Notes: generated from the sequence alone by a model not told the origin. Counted from the first letter of the stretch, positions 47,201 to 58,974 are shown. The stretch: DNA of 64,000 nt from Linanthus parryae (GCA_023055425.1 JALGPY010000007.1:86577136-86641135), one strand, 5' to 3'. Made by a program: numbers and translations.

Positions 47201-48229
47201 CACACGCCTATGGCCAACGCAGCAACCTTTGCTCCATTCCCAACGCGCAGATCTACCTCTCCTTTAGCCACTACTTCTCTTTAGATCCTGCATATTTCGA
47301 CAAATATGAGATCCACATCCATTATCTAATACCCATGATGTAGAGACAGTTAAATTGACATCTACAACAAAAATACCTGGTGGTGGTGGAATCACTATAC
47401 CAAGCCTCTTGTCCTCCAGATATTTTGGGCAGTTCCTCCTCCAGTGTCCAGGCTGACTGCAGTAGTGACACTCACCTTTAGTCACACCTTTGGCAATGCC
47501 ACCAACAGGCTTAAGGGCAGGTTCCTTGGTCTTGGCAACTTTTTTTCCTTTGCCCTTGGAGGATGAGGCAAACCTTTTTCCCTTTCCTTTCTGCACCATC
47601 ATAATGGCCTTGCCCTTACCCTTGTTGATGCTCTGTTCAGCTGTCCTCAACATATTGAGTAAATCTGGCAGTGGTTTCACGATCTCGTTCATGTTATAGT
47701 TCATGATGAACTGTCCATAACTCTCGGGCAACGATTGCAACACGAGATCGGTTGCCAACTCTTGGCCGACCGGGAACCCTAGTCGGGCGAGATTCTCCAA
47801 GTACCCGATCATTCGGAGTACATGGGGTCCCACCGAGTTCCCTTCTGCCAGATGACACTTGAACAGTGCCTTAGAGACCTCATACCTCTCTACCCTCGCC
47901 TGCTCTTGGAAGAGATGCTTCAGATGCTCGATCATATCGACAGCATTCATGTTTTCGTGTTGCTTCTGAAGCTCAGAAGTCATGGTGCATAGCATAAGGC
48001 AGGCCGCATCATTAGCGTCATTAACACGCTTTTGATATGCCTTTAGGGCAGCAGGTGTTTGGTTCTCTGGACCTTCTGGAACATGCTCCTCTATTGCGTA
48101 CAGTTTCTTCTCTTGCTTGAGAACAATTCTCAAGTTTCTGTACCAATCAAGAAAGTTGGTTCTAGAGAGCTTGTCCTTCTCAAGGACAGATCGTAGGGAA
48201 TGTTGTGAACTCGATGAGTTGTTTGCCAT
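44287..48229 (-). pseudogene. copia-2 gag-pol
   Basis: Start at the ATG at 48229 (MANNSSSSQ). gag with the CHYCSQPGHWRRNC knuckle runs to about 47430. The protease active site reads LDNGCGSH, so DTG has become DNG (47319-47327). Compared with copia-1 there is a 5-bp loss near 47272, a one-base loss near 47117, a 2-bp loss near 45738, and stops near 45645 (a Gln codon changed), at 44878 and near 44827. The RLGH of the integrase finger reads RLFH. RT with YVDDILLIGND (near 45270) and RNase H with DASFQTD and DNTGA are readable. The lesions differ from those of copia-1, so they arose separately. Confidence 0.93.
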
Positions 48230-49890
48230 TTGGAATTCTAAAAAAGGAAAGTACGCGAGTTTTAGTATTTGTGAATTTTTTACTATATTCAATAATGACT
48301 AGTTTATCAAATATAGCTCCCACTATTTTTCTACGGATTAATAACCCTCAAGATATTAATGCGGAAAATATCCGTATATTTTCTAGTGGGCCAAGATCCA
48401 TGTTTCACCTCCTTATGAGCTTGCTTTGGCAAGTCACCCATAATTTGGCTACTTTAGGTAGGAACAATTCCAATTGCATCCCATATGCAATTCTTGGTTC
48501 AATTGGTCAAATAAATCCTTATTTATCCATCCATATGGATAATCCCAATTGATTGCCTCTAGGTTTCTTAATCAAATTAATAGCCTAGTTGTGTTCAACA
48601 TCTTATCTAAACAATTGCACATTGTTACGTGCCATCGCATTCCATCATTATGAACCAAATCGTCATGCTTTGGCACGCACGATCTTGATAAATAATGATG
48701 ATAATGAGTGTTTAAATAACGAGAAGGCAAGAACACAATATTTGAATTTTGAGGGATTTTAAATTCAATTTTAATTGTTTTGTTGATTAATATCACTAAT
48801 CTATCTATTTGAGTTTGGGCACAACTCCAAATAATAGATCCGGGTTGTCTAATTATCTTATTATCCTAATTGCATGCATCATCCATACACCAACCACACA
48901 ATAATAATACAATAAAATAAACAACCACAAAACAGAAATTAAACGTGATGTGGATATGGCCTTTTCTAGACTAAGATAATTCCAAGCCAATGGAATTATC
49001 TATGAACCCTAAAGCAAACACATCTCCATGCGTCTTGCTCTTTTGGTCCATCCTTCATAGTCATGTGGAATGCTCCATGCTCCATGCTCCATCTTTTGTG
49101 GCTTCTTTGGCTTTGGGCTTCTTTTCTTCAATCTTGGCTAACAATCTACTTTATCTAGCACTAGCTAACTTCTAACTAAATAAATCTCACAAGTTGAGAA
49201 AAAAATGGCACGCAGGCCATAAAACCCTAATTAATTATTACAATTAATTGATCAGCTCGCAGGCCGTAAAACCAAAACACAAAATTAAACATCCACATCA
49301 AACCACGTCCTAAGGCCATATCCAATCACCATGCGAATTGCACATAAACAGTTAAAATCCAATTTTAACGCGCTTGGTCAATTTTAATTGATTTTAGGAT
49401 TTCTAGGGTTAAAACGATCCATGGGCCTAACAATCAAATTGCCCGGGCCCAAAAAGGTGAACCACAAGGCCCTAGGGCTGGCCCGTCCCATAACCCGCAC
49501 GCCTAGGCCGCGGGTTAGGGCCGCCCGGCCCCTAGGGCGGCCAAGCTTGGGCGGCAAGCAAGAGGGACGGTCCCCTAGGGGGGCCGAACCTCCTTGAGGG
49601 AGTTGTTTCCAAAACAACTCCCTTGCTTGGTGCCCAAGTTTGGTTGTTTCCTTGTTTTGGAAGAACTCCTTCTTCCCCAAGGATGCCCAAACCCTAGAAT
49701 TAAGATCCTAAAATTTCTCAAACTCACCAATTCATGCATCCAATGCAGAAATTAGATCTTGTTATGATAGATTATTGAAAAATTGCATCCCATGCTTGAT
49801 TTGTCTTGTTTTACACGATAAACAATCAAATTAAGGTGTAAAACAACTAAAACGTAACACATAAACCACGTTTATGCTCTACGACCTGTG
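48230..49890 (-). other. copia-2 leader, GC-rich island and hairpin
   Basis: It matches the copia-1 leader in order. The hairpin at 49598-49622 has perfect arms GGGAGTTGTTT and AAACAACTCCC. The GC-rich island at about 49440-49590 has CCCTAGGG palindromes. There are three copies of GCTCCAT at 49073-49091. No gene is seen. Confidence 0.6.
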
Positions 49891-49902
49891 GCTCTGATAC
49901 CA
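49891..49902 (-). other. copia-2 PBS, initiator Met tRNA
   Basis: GCTCTGATACCA on the plus strand is the reverse complement of TGGTATCAGAGC. It lies one base from the 5' LTR. Confidence 0.95.
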
Positions 49903-49903
49903 C

Positions 49904-51329
49904 TTTAGGGTTTTGATTCATGGATGCGCAACGGAAACACAAACAATCAAACCATGCAAAACCCTCCAAGGATCACAAGTCAAGAAACATTACGATGGTA
50001 AAGGAAGAAATCAATAACACACCTTAGGGTTCTCCTTTGATGACTTCAAACGCGAATTGTGTCACGTTCTCTATGGTTGATCCACGCCTAGAGTTGATCC
50101 TAGATCTCTCAAGTCCTTGGTGCTAGCCCGGAAGAGGAAGAGGAAGAAGAAATCACGCAAAACGAGACCCAAAAGGGGGCTCTCGGCCTCCTTGTGGCCG
50201 ACGGGACAGCCGGCGGCAAGAGGGGCGGTCGGCTCCTCTTGTTGCTTGCTCTCTCTCTCCTTTTGTTCTCTCCCACTCTTGTTATGTTCAATTATGAGCA
50301 TAATTTGTGGGAAGGAAGGAAGGAAGGTCCTTTATATAGTCCAACAACTCCTTGCCAACTACCTAAAGGACTTATTCTAGTCCTACTAGAATTCAATTTA
50401 GTCCCTTCCTTGCAAATTAGTCCCTACTAAGTTTGCAAGGTTTTGCAAAGTGATCCTTCTAATTAATTAATCCAATTAATTAATTCCCAAATCTAGTTCA
50501 ACTCTATATAGCGTGTGACCCCATAGGTTCTATCTAGTTGGTAGCAACTATTTGCTAATATGGAGCGGTTTCTAGCAAAACATCCATTCTAGTCAACTAT
50601 TAGAATAGTCATCTTGACAACCTTTGTACAAGTAATTGTCTCATCCCTTTGTCTCTATATCCGGATTGGACACGAGACATACAAGTCACACTCGTATATC
50701 CAATCCATAGTTTCTCGATCCATGGGAATAGCCTTATTCGTGCAAATAACATCAATATCCCATATTGATTTATTTGAGTCTGGCCTGACATTCTATAAGC
50801 ACTATCCCTCGAGTGGCCTAGGATATTTACTCCCTTTATGTGGGAGGGACAAATTCTATCTACGTCCACTACGATTTCTAAGCTTGCTTCTTATTGTATC
50901 CAGTACACGCCTTTATAACTACCCAGTTACGGTGTAGCGTTTAACGCTACCAAAATAACAATAATCCACAACTAGAATATCTAGTGACTTCAAGTCTAAG
51001 GATGACAATACTATTGTACCGCGAGAAGCGCTTGTGACTCAGCATAACGTGTATGTAGCCTTCTCGGAGATGGGTCAATCCAGTGCAACATTCCCTAATT
51101 CACACCTATGTGTTGGATCGTGATATCTCCATATCAATCAAACCCCATACTAGTCTATAGATGATTGTCCCATTAATCATTATACTGGACTAGGGATATT
51201 TAAGATAAACAACACAATTGTAAATCTAAGGACTTCATTATATTAAATATCCAATAAATAATAAATGAATTTCTAGCCACAAATAAATTCATACTAAACT
51301 AGATTGCCTCTAGGGCATCTATTCCAACA
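49904..51329 (-). repeat. copia-2 5' LTR
   Basis: It is 1426 bp, from TGTTGGAATAG (51329) to CCCTAAA (49904). The last dinucleotide AA in place of CA is a point change. Confidence 0.97.
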
Positions 51330-51604
51330 GCAGCAATAACAAAACATGATCCTATGCGATCCAAAGTCTATCTGCCTAGATAACAGCGATAACAAAACAT
51401 GATCCTATGTGATCCAAAGCCTATCTGCCTAGATAGCAGCAATAACAAAACATGATCCTATGAGATCCAAAGCATATCTGCCTAGATAGCAAAGACAATA
51501 AAAAATGATCTCATGCGATCCAAAGCCTATCTTCTTAGATAGCAATGATATCAAAAAAACATGATCCTATGTGATCCATAGCTTATCTGCTCAAACAGGG
51601 GTAG
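51330..51604. repeat. Tat-1 hairpin minisatellite
   Basis: Five to six units of about 51 bp occur. Each has the core GCCTATCTGCCTAGATAGCA, a 6-bp stem (CTATCT/AGATAG) with a 4-base loop, and a spacer with AACAAAACATGATCCTATG. The first unit starts on the other side of copia-2 at 42821. The core is shared with the Tat-2 array, the spacer is not. Confidence 0.85.
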
Positions 51605-51779
51605 GAATAACCGCACATAAGTCTCTCCGTTTAGATAGCAGCAAAAGCAATTGCAAAAGCCTTGTTCATTTTAAGCAATAATTATTGAAATGCGAAATGA
51701 TACCATTCATTGCAGAAAAAGCCAACAGCGTTCAAATGTTTAACATTATAGCAATACAGTACGCGGAAACACATAATTA
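51605..51779. other. Convergent 3' region between array and antisense gene
   Basis: This is about 175 bases of AT-rich sequence with one more degenerate core (TTTAGATAGCAG near 51630). No gene is seen. The 3' end of the antisense transcript is expected here. Confidence 0.4.
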
Positions 51780-52267
51780 TCAAAATAAATATTTTTCTAA
51801 AGAATCTTCTGGTGATAAAAAGATCGAAGCCTTCTCCGCCTTGGCAATGTCCTGCTTCAGCTTATCAACACTAGCTTTCATCTCATAGAAGAGTTTTGCA
51901 GCTTCATCAGCCTTCTTCTTCTGCTCTTCCAACCTCTTGGTTTCAATGGCAAGTTTTCTATGGCCATACTTCAGCATGACAAATTTGAGGATTTGGTTAA
52001 GCCTTTTAAGAAGGAAACCAAAGTCTAACTTTCCTTGGGCATTAATTTGAAGTCTTTGGCATGTCTCAAAGAAGTATCGTGCATTTTGAGGAGCATTTTG
52101 AGGAGAAATAGTAACCGGAGTTGTTACAGATATCTGCTCCAAAAGGTGGATGGCTTCTGTCAGGTAAATTCTCCTGTCAAAGGGACCTAGCTCCAAGGCA
52201 TTTGCAAATGACTTCGGATACGAGAGACGCATCTTCATAAGCCAGTCCAAGTCAGATTGCCTCATGC

Positions 52268-52348
52268 CTACAGAAATGAAAAGTCTAAGTGTGCGAACAT
52301 TGGCAATGAAATATAACAAGTATAAGGTATGATCGTAGCACGACATAC
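52268..52348 (-). other. Intron in the Tat-1 antisense gene, C-terminal
   Basis: On the minus strand GTATGTCGTG ... TTTCTGTAG spans 81 bp. It matches the Tat-2 intron at 23742-23836 in its place before the LSYPK exon. It happens to be open in frame, so retention would not stop translation. Confidence 0.75.
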
Positions 52349-53668
52349 CTATTCCCTCAATAATTTGACACAATGGAGGGATGCGCACGACTTGGGATGA
52401 TGAATCAGACCCCTGCTGCATTACTTGACTATCAGCTAAATCTTCGCGCTCATCGTAGTCAGCTGGTATGACATAAGTGTCAACACCTGCGATAGCTGCT
52501 GTAGCCTGCGAACCCCACAAACTCCATGCATCGGGTACCTGAGAGAAGTCTATCTCAGCAGAAGGGATAGCAGGGTTTTTGCTGAGGGGGGGCTTGAAAC
52601 ATCAACTGAGCCGGCAGGGCTGGAAGAAATTGGTGGAGTATTGACACCACTAACCTCGGCAGCGAGACTGACAGTTGGAGGAGGAACACCAATGTTTTCA
52701 ACAATTGCAGCTTCTTCAGAAGGCCTCCTTGTCTCAAGAGTCTCCATGGAGGCATCCACATTCGCATGCGAAGGCTGAAGACCATTTTGATCAGTTTCTG
52801 CTTGCCGAGGGACTTGTTCATTTTCAAGAGATTTCTGTGGCTCAGGAGCTATTATTGGGGCATCAACATTCTCATGAGATGCATGGTCTTCGATGATTTG
52901 TTCATTTATGTGAACTTCAGCTCCAGCGCCCTCTGCTTCCATCTCTTCGCCCATGCCATCCTCATTCGCATGTTCATCTTCAATGCCTCCATCTCGCATC
53001 TCAGTGTCAAGTCCACCATCTTCAGATGTTACAGTCACATCTTCTAAGAGCTCTCCTGCATCATCTGTAGCCATTGGAGGTTTCTCTATGTAAGAACTTC
53101 GATCTGGAACGCGAGCCATGGGAGATTGACTTCTCTGATCAAGCACCATAACATCCTCAGAGCTACTCTTAGCGATCACCTCGGCAGCAGGAACAATGGC
53201 ACTTCTTAAGAAGCCAGGCCTGTTAGCATAAGTTTTGGGAGGAGAGATGAGCTGAACCTCGCACAACAGGGGGTCATAAGGATCCAGATCACTTAAGCCT
53301 TCAAAAGTCTGAGGAATTATGAGGCCAAGCTCATTGGTGGGTGAATCAGTAGCATGAATACCAACACCTACTTCACTAGTGGCCAAGCTCGTAGCAGGAG
53401 CATCAACAATCATGTCTTGCGCAGCAGCATGCTTACTTGAATCAGCAACATGCTCATTCAAAGCAGGACCACCTGCAGGACAAATTTGGATAAGACATTG
53501 AGGTAATTTAAGTTATGAACTATTTACTATGTTATGTTCTATGTTTAGATCAAAAGCGAGCACCTCCATACTCATGTGGGATTGCAGCTCTAACAACATA
53601 TACTATAGATGCGACACCGTATCCTACAAATGTTCCCTCATCTATCACATCCTTAAGGTGTGCATGAC

Positions 53669-53744
53669 CTAACGTTATGTAAAAACTTGTTACAATATGG
53701 AACAACTTGTTAACCTTACTTGAAAACGTTGTTCAAGTGTTTAC
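53669..53744 (-). other. Intron in the Tat-1 antisense gene, after CGEPS
   Basis: The donor CTTCAG|GTAAAC follows codons for KCGEPS and the acceptor is ACGTTAG. In Tat-2 the same codons are followed by the donor CTTCAG|GTACAT at 22358. Confidence 0.7.
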
Positions 53745-54140
53745 CTGAAGGTTCGCCACACTTGTTCACTAACCATCGACGAATGTCATGTTTAGATACG
53801 CCATGCTTTAATGCACCAAAGATTACCTCTTGGTAAGTTACAGCAAGGTTAAAAATTGTACCTTCTTCGCCACCAGCTATTTCCTCAAATTCATGTTGCG
53901 CTTGCTCTAAAGCAGCCACACTCATGCTGCCAGCATTTTTCTCTTCCAGACATATCCTTTTTACAGCTTCCACATCATCTTCCTCGCGCCTCCTTCTTTC
54001 TCTTCTGCCTCAGCAGCCATCCTCTTGGACTCCTCGATTATGGCCGCATCTATTGGTTCACTTGACGCATCTGGGGCGAGAGCCCTTTGTCCGTCTGCGT
54101 TCCTTGGCCAAAAGGCCACTGATGGTCTCAGCATCATCAT

Positions 54141-54220
54141 CTGCTAAGAGAGAATTGGCTTTAACAACATTATTGTCGAAAATTTCGATTCAGAGAAGAA
54201 AATTAAGTTCATTCAGTTAC
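54141..54220 (-). other. Intron in the Tat-1 antisense gene, after the basic linker
   Basis: GTAACTGAAT ... CTCTTAGCAG spans 80 bp on the minus strand and separates the Lys-rich exon from the exon that begins with codons for DDDAETISG. It corresponds to 21934-22004 in Tat-2. Confidence 0.7.
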
Positions 54221-56620
54221 CTTCAGAACTTTCTTGCCTTGTTTCTTCTTCTTGTTCTTCTTCTTCTCTTCCTTCTTCTCTTTATTCTCTCTCTTCTTCT
54301 TCCTCCTGATAATATGGGAATAATCTTCAACTACCATTTCCTTTCGGGCCTTGCTGCGCAGACGACCTTTGCCTTTGCCTTTAGGAGAAGGAGCCTCTGT
54401 GGGTGGCGAAGCCGGAGCTTCCCTGGGCGGGTAAGAGATCACAATCGATTTTTTTTTTTGCCTTTTGGCCCTTGGAGCAACCTCTGTGTCGGCTTCAGTA
54501 CTATCGCTTATCAGAGAACGGGCAAATACATCAATTTACTGGCCCATCAAAGTCTCCACTTTGGGGTCCATCTTCATAGTCAAAGAGATGACCTTCTTAC
54601 TTCTCTTCGCATGAAGGATAGCGTCAACCAGCGCAGTGCAACGGTCTCCAGATGCGAACCTCCTCAAGCAGCACTGAGAAAGGGAAATCTATGTAAGGCA
54701 TTGCACTTCGAAAAGAGATGTATTTTAGGGAAGATAAAGAGGCGTTATTTAACTTAGCTAAATGATTCACTGTACTCAATATGCATCGAATCCCTCCCCT
54801 AACAGCAGTTACCTTCTCAGAAAGGATCACGTCGGCACATAGGTGGTTTTCCTTGTCCAACAAGGAATAAAACCCATAAGCAGAATTGTCCAAAGTACAG
54901 ATTTGACGAAACGGGAAGGAATTCCTTCTAATAGAGGGAGCCCAGCTGATGCGCGGAGAAGAGGATTTGGCAAACCTTGTCTGCTGGGTATTCCAGAAGG
55001 AGATCCAACTTTTTGGTGGGGCGACCCTCACACTTCCCTGAAGGCTGATCGAAAGGTAGACTACCAACCATAACAGATTTACACCTTGGTAACAGCAGTC
55101 GCTTGTAGCAACCTCTTTTCACTGAATTAGGCCAGAGGGAAGGTGCCACTATGTCATAGCTCAGCTGGGGGCAAACGCGAGTGGGGTCAACATCAACTGT
55201 GATGCGCTCATACTTGGGCGATATCTCAGTAATATGCTCAGCAAGAGCAGGCAATGAGCCTCTCAAACACCAGCAGACGAACTCCCTGAAATAGATGGGC
55301 CCTTTGATGAGGTCGTCCTTGGAGATAGGGCCACCTACAGCTGGATACATATGTTCGTAGAATCGTACCTCTTCAATGCGAGTGGCATAAGGTCAAGCAA
55401 CAAACTTGGTTCAATCGTCGCAGATCAAACTCCATGCACACTTAGGCTCCTTCATCTTATACCACCGTGAAGCCCTCCCACACCGAAGTGCGGTCTGAGC
55501 ACCAGGAACATTCCATGATCTGGCTTTTGAAGGGACAGGAGCATAGGAAGGCCATCTTTCAAAAACCCACATGGTAAGAAAGGAAATGTTGACAAAAGTC
55601 AGCACATCAAGTCGCCCATGCGACTCTTATACTACAATCACAAGCTGGTCCAGTCGATGGTAGAGGGTACCCAACACTAGAGGCCCGAGTGCGACGTTTT
55701 GTCCTAAGGATAGCTTGACAGCAATAGGCAGAACTTGATAAAAGACCCCATCATGAGGATGACCTTCGATCAAGTACCGCGAGAGCCAAATGCAAAGGAA
55801 GCCACACAAGGTAAAGTTGTACCCTTTGCCTTCGACGCAGTTCTTTGCCTTGGGATCCTTCTTCAGTATCTCTTTGGTGAGCTTGCTATTCGCATAGTCA
55901 CAGAAGAAGTACTGCACCCACTTGCCCCAAGTGTTCTTCGCAGAAATATCAACCAATTGGAATTTTGGAAGGGTTGTCGCGGATGTCCAACGAGTAGAAA
56001 TCTTCTTGACTTCTGCTATGCATTCCACCATTTGCTCATATAGAGCGAGCTCTTCATCAGTTTCTAGTGCAGCCAAGGGATCGACCTCGCCCATGGGAGG
56101 AAGATCATACAGCATATGCACGTCCTCCAAGGTGGGGGCTGCCTCAAACTCAGTGAAATGGAAGGTATGGGTTATGGGCGAGTACCTAGAAAAGAGATTC
56201 AGAAGCATAGTCTGATCCAGTTTCACACCAGCACCTTTCGCAGCCCTGATGGCATAATAAACCCCAGCTTGGGTCAGATTGATAGCATGATAGGTCAGTA
56301 CATAATCAATCAATTCATCCATTAAATCCAACTTGTTCACGAAGGCCTGGGTTGAGATCTCAGTGTGTGGATAGAATCCATTTTCAAGACCCAATCTGAC
56401 CACATCCTTGGCATCAATTAAGTCTAAATTCCGCTCGACTAGGCGACAGGGTTAGCAATAGCAGGTCCTCAGAAGCAGGTTCGGGCAGTTTCCTCAACTT
56501 CACAATGGCAATATAGTAGTCTTCACCACCTAGATAAGGAGTCTTCTTCCACAAAGACTTGGGAAGATCATGGATCTCTTCAGCTTCTTTCACAGATTTG
56601 GTTGCTTTTGTTCTAGGCAT

Positions 56621-57408
56621 ATCTACAGCAAGAAAAGAGGGGGCGAGATATATCCACCTTTAGATTCAATTCAAGCAGATTCAAGCAGAAATTCAAGAAC
56701 AAATTCTACGAGTTTTTGAAGAATTGTCTGGTTATTTTTCAAGAGTGCCATGTTTCTGGGTTTCAAGTTGGCTTATACGAACTTCAATTTTTTTTGGTAA
56801 GTTACAAGTTTTGGATTCCAGTTCCCTGGTTTTAGAATCTCGGATATCAAAATGACAAAGTTTCAATCTTTTAGGGTTTTAGGAACTTTTTCTAGACAGT
56901 TACCAACAATGGTGGGTTTTAAGTGTTTCTAGGTTACAGATTCAACAGGTAAAGGCATGTCAAAAGGGGGAAATTCATATTGGAAGCATTAATCAAAAGA
57001 AAACGGACCAACCATGTGTTGTTGAAGCAATTTGAAGGAGCCGATTTGCTAAGAAGAACTGGTGACTGATAATCAGGATTTGCTCTCGGAGATTCTCAGA
57101 AAACATTCACTCTAGAGAGAAGCAGTAACTTGAAGCAATGGAGGATGAGGAGTATTTATTCAAAACAACTGAAGAGTTGCGTCCTTTCATTGGTCGAATT
57201 GCAACAGTCACCGCCGAATCGCGCAATCACAGGCCTATGCTGATGTCACGGCTAAAAACCCTAGAGGAACAGAAGGCACGACTCTAGGGATTCTGGGTCA
57301 TAATGACACGCACTGGGGCTGATTTCTCAAAAATTTGAATTGGTGCGTAGCTCCAACGCGGGCGCTATTTTTTGCGCATTTAAGTCTATCAGATAAGTGT
57401 CTCCACAC
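56621..57408 (-). other. Upstream region of the Tat-1 antisense gene
   Basis: About 790 bases lie between the antisense gene start and the PPT, with no gene on either strand. On the minus strand it would hold the promoter and leader of the antisense gene. The TTTTTT and CT-rich stretches near 56790-56870 are the only landmarks. Confidence 0.4.
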
Positions 57409-57424
57409 GCAAAAAGGGGGCTAA
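57409..57424 (+). other. Tat-1 polypurine tract
   Basis: GCAAAAAGGGGGCTAA directly precedes the LTR start TGTAGATAG. The Tat-2 tract differs by one A. Confidence 0.9.
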
Positions 57425-58031
57425 TGTAGATAGTGTGTTCTAGCCACGTGAGTCAGCCTACACATGGCAGTCATCCAGCGCATCTGGTGGTACTCCAGTA
57501 CTACACAAGTGTTACCCATGCTTATCCATATGGGGGCTGCGAGACAGGGTTCTTCGCATATCATTCCACACGGGACTTGTAGGGACTTAGTGGTTTGGAG
57601 GCTAGAGTAAGATCTGCGCGCGCGAGCGAAAACCAAGCCCGTGGGCGACCCTTGGTAACTGCTTTGAGATATTTATGGCAACGTGTCCAATAAAACCGTT
57701 CAACCTTATAACGGTTCCGATATACGCGGGCGAAGTGCGTAACGGTCCCTATATATACGCGGTCGAACGTGCCGTTATGGTTAAGGTAATTAAGCCGCCA
57801 TTAATGGGCGCATTAACTCATTACAAAGGTCACATTCCCCACTATATATAGGATCGTTAACCCTTCATTATAATAATATACCTACGCGGAAGATTTGCCC
57901 ATATATTGTCTCTCTCTCTCTCAGTTACCATTGTCTTGCTCTCTCCCTACTCACAACCTACACTCCCTGTGTTCCTATTCTCTACCCCTGGTTTACACTT
58001 GGATCTTCCTCAAAGGATCCTCCTGTATACA
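57425..58031 (+). repeat. Tat-1 3' LTR
   Basis: It is 607 bp, ending TGTATACA, and is followed by the target duplication CATGA. The promoter module with AGCCGCC is at 57793-57799. Confidence 0.96.
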
Positions 58032-58974
58032 CATGAAAAATAAGATGTGTTCAGCATATGTGAAAATTGCATGTGTAATTGATTGTATGATGATCAATGT
58101 ATCATATTGCTTGCTTAGTTGCTCATTATGTGTCATGTATTTCATTTCAATTGTACTCCATGATACTTTAAACAATAGGTTATAGTATAGGGATTTTGAC
58201 TAATAGACCACCCATACAACACTAGAAATAGTCTTTGCACAAAGAAGGATAAAATTTCTTACATGTTCGAACCCGGAGAATGAGGAGACAAAATAATTTT
58301 TATAGTTAATCAAATACCATTCAATCAAAGTTTATATGAGCGGGCAAAGAGGATACATGACCTCATATCTAGGAATTGTGAAGTACCTGCGTGTTATGTT
58401 GGTTACGAATTTAGCAATAATGTAGGGAGAGCAAGGTGTACTTGTATTATGTTCAAGACAGAAGAAAAATGTGTTTGAGAGATGTTTGGGACGTGATCAA
58501 ATTTGTGGTTTTAGGCACTTCTTTGCTAGTTGTCGAAGGTTAGACTTTTGGGTGTTTATACAGAATTTGGAATTTTTGGTATATTAAATTGTCATGGAGA
58601 TAGTTTGAGAGTTTTAATGTGTTGGAAAATAAAAAAACATTTACATAATGCTTGGAGCTCTATATATCGCTGTTACACCTGAGGAGTTTAATTTTCTTTC
58701 ATTGATGACAATTTGTCACAAACATCTCATTAGAATCTTGTTTTTCGGGGTATAGTTTTGAGCGTTTTATCATTTATGATTGACTTAGATTTGGGCTTCA
58801 GAGTTCCATTGTTGAACAAGTGTTGGGATCTTAATACGTTGCTTAAGAGTTTGATCTCCAACATCGTGATGTTCCTTATAAATATCGCGGAGTTTTGAGA
58901 AATTCTTGGGCAAGTTCGTAGTTAACGACTGTTAAGTGTGTGATTGTTTGGAAGCCAACCTTAGAATACCCTTA

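Larger units (their letters stand above)
42845..51329 (-). mobile_element. copia-2: full-length Ty1/copia element inside Tat-1
   Basis: The element is 8485 bp in minus orientation. LTRs are 42845-44272 (3') and 49904-51329 (5'). The target duplication GCAGC is at 42840-42844 and 51330-51334. It is the same family as copia-1. The LTRs differ from each other by roughly 2 percent by eye. The 5' LTR ends CTAAA where CTACA is expected, and the 3' LTR ends CTGCA. It sits inside one hairpin unit of the Tat-1 minisatellite. Confidence 0.97.
51780..56620 (-). pseudogene. Antisense PMD-domain gene of Tat-1 (aORF), with introns
   Basis: Start ATG at 56620 (MPRTKATKSVKE). The PMD-like part (56550-54930) has KTPYLGGEDYY, FSRYSPITHTFHF, FEAAPTLEDVHMLYDLPPMG, LGPLVLGTLYHRLDQL and NISFLTMWVFERWPSYAP, which are the spaced blocks of a plant mobile domain. 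A Lys-rich stretch (KKKRENKEKKEEKKKNKKKK, 54290-54230) suggests nuclear entry. A helical exon (53973-53745) ends KCGEPSG. An acidic region (53461-52550) follows. The last part (52520-51780) is helical with a Lys/Glu coiled coil (KRLEEQKKKADEAAK). Breaks are a frame change near 56440, stops at 55627, 55411 and about 55392, and a frame change near 55060. Introns at 54141-54220, 53669-53744 and 52268-52348 match positions in Tat-2. No ordinary host gene context is present: the PPT and 3' LTR follow within 0.8 kb. Confidence 0.8.
35708..58031 (+). mobile_element. Tat-1: complete Tat-lineage Ty3/gypsy element with antisense gene
   Basis: The LTRs are 35708-36318 (611 bp) and 57425-58031 (607 bp), with TGTAGATAGTG starts and TATACA ends. 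The target duplication CATGA is at 35703-35707 and 58032-58036. The order is gag, protease, RT, RNase H, second RNase H, integrase, hairpin repeats (split by copia-2), antisense PMD gene, PPT and LTR. Without copia-2 the element is about 13.8 kb. By eye the LTRs differ by about 7-8 percent, so the insertion is older than that of copia-1. All genes are broken. Confidence 0.96.

Noticed and set aside
51780..56620. The PMD gene as an ordinary host gene into which elements inserted
   Set aside because: Two copies occupy the same place inside two Tat elements, each between integrase and PPT-LTR, and the Tat-1 target duplication encloses the gene.
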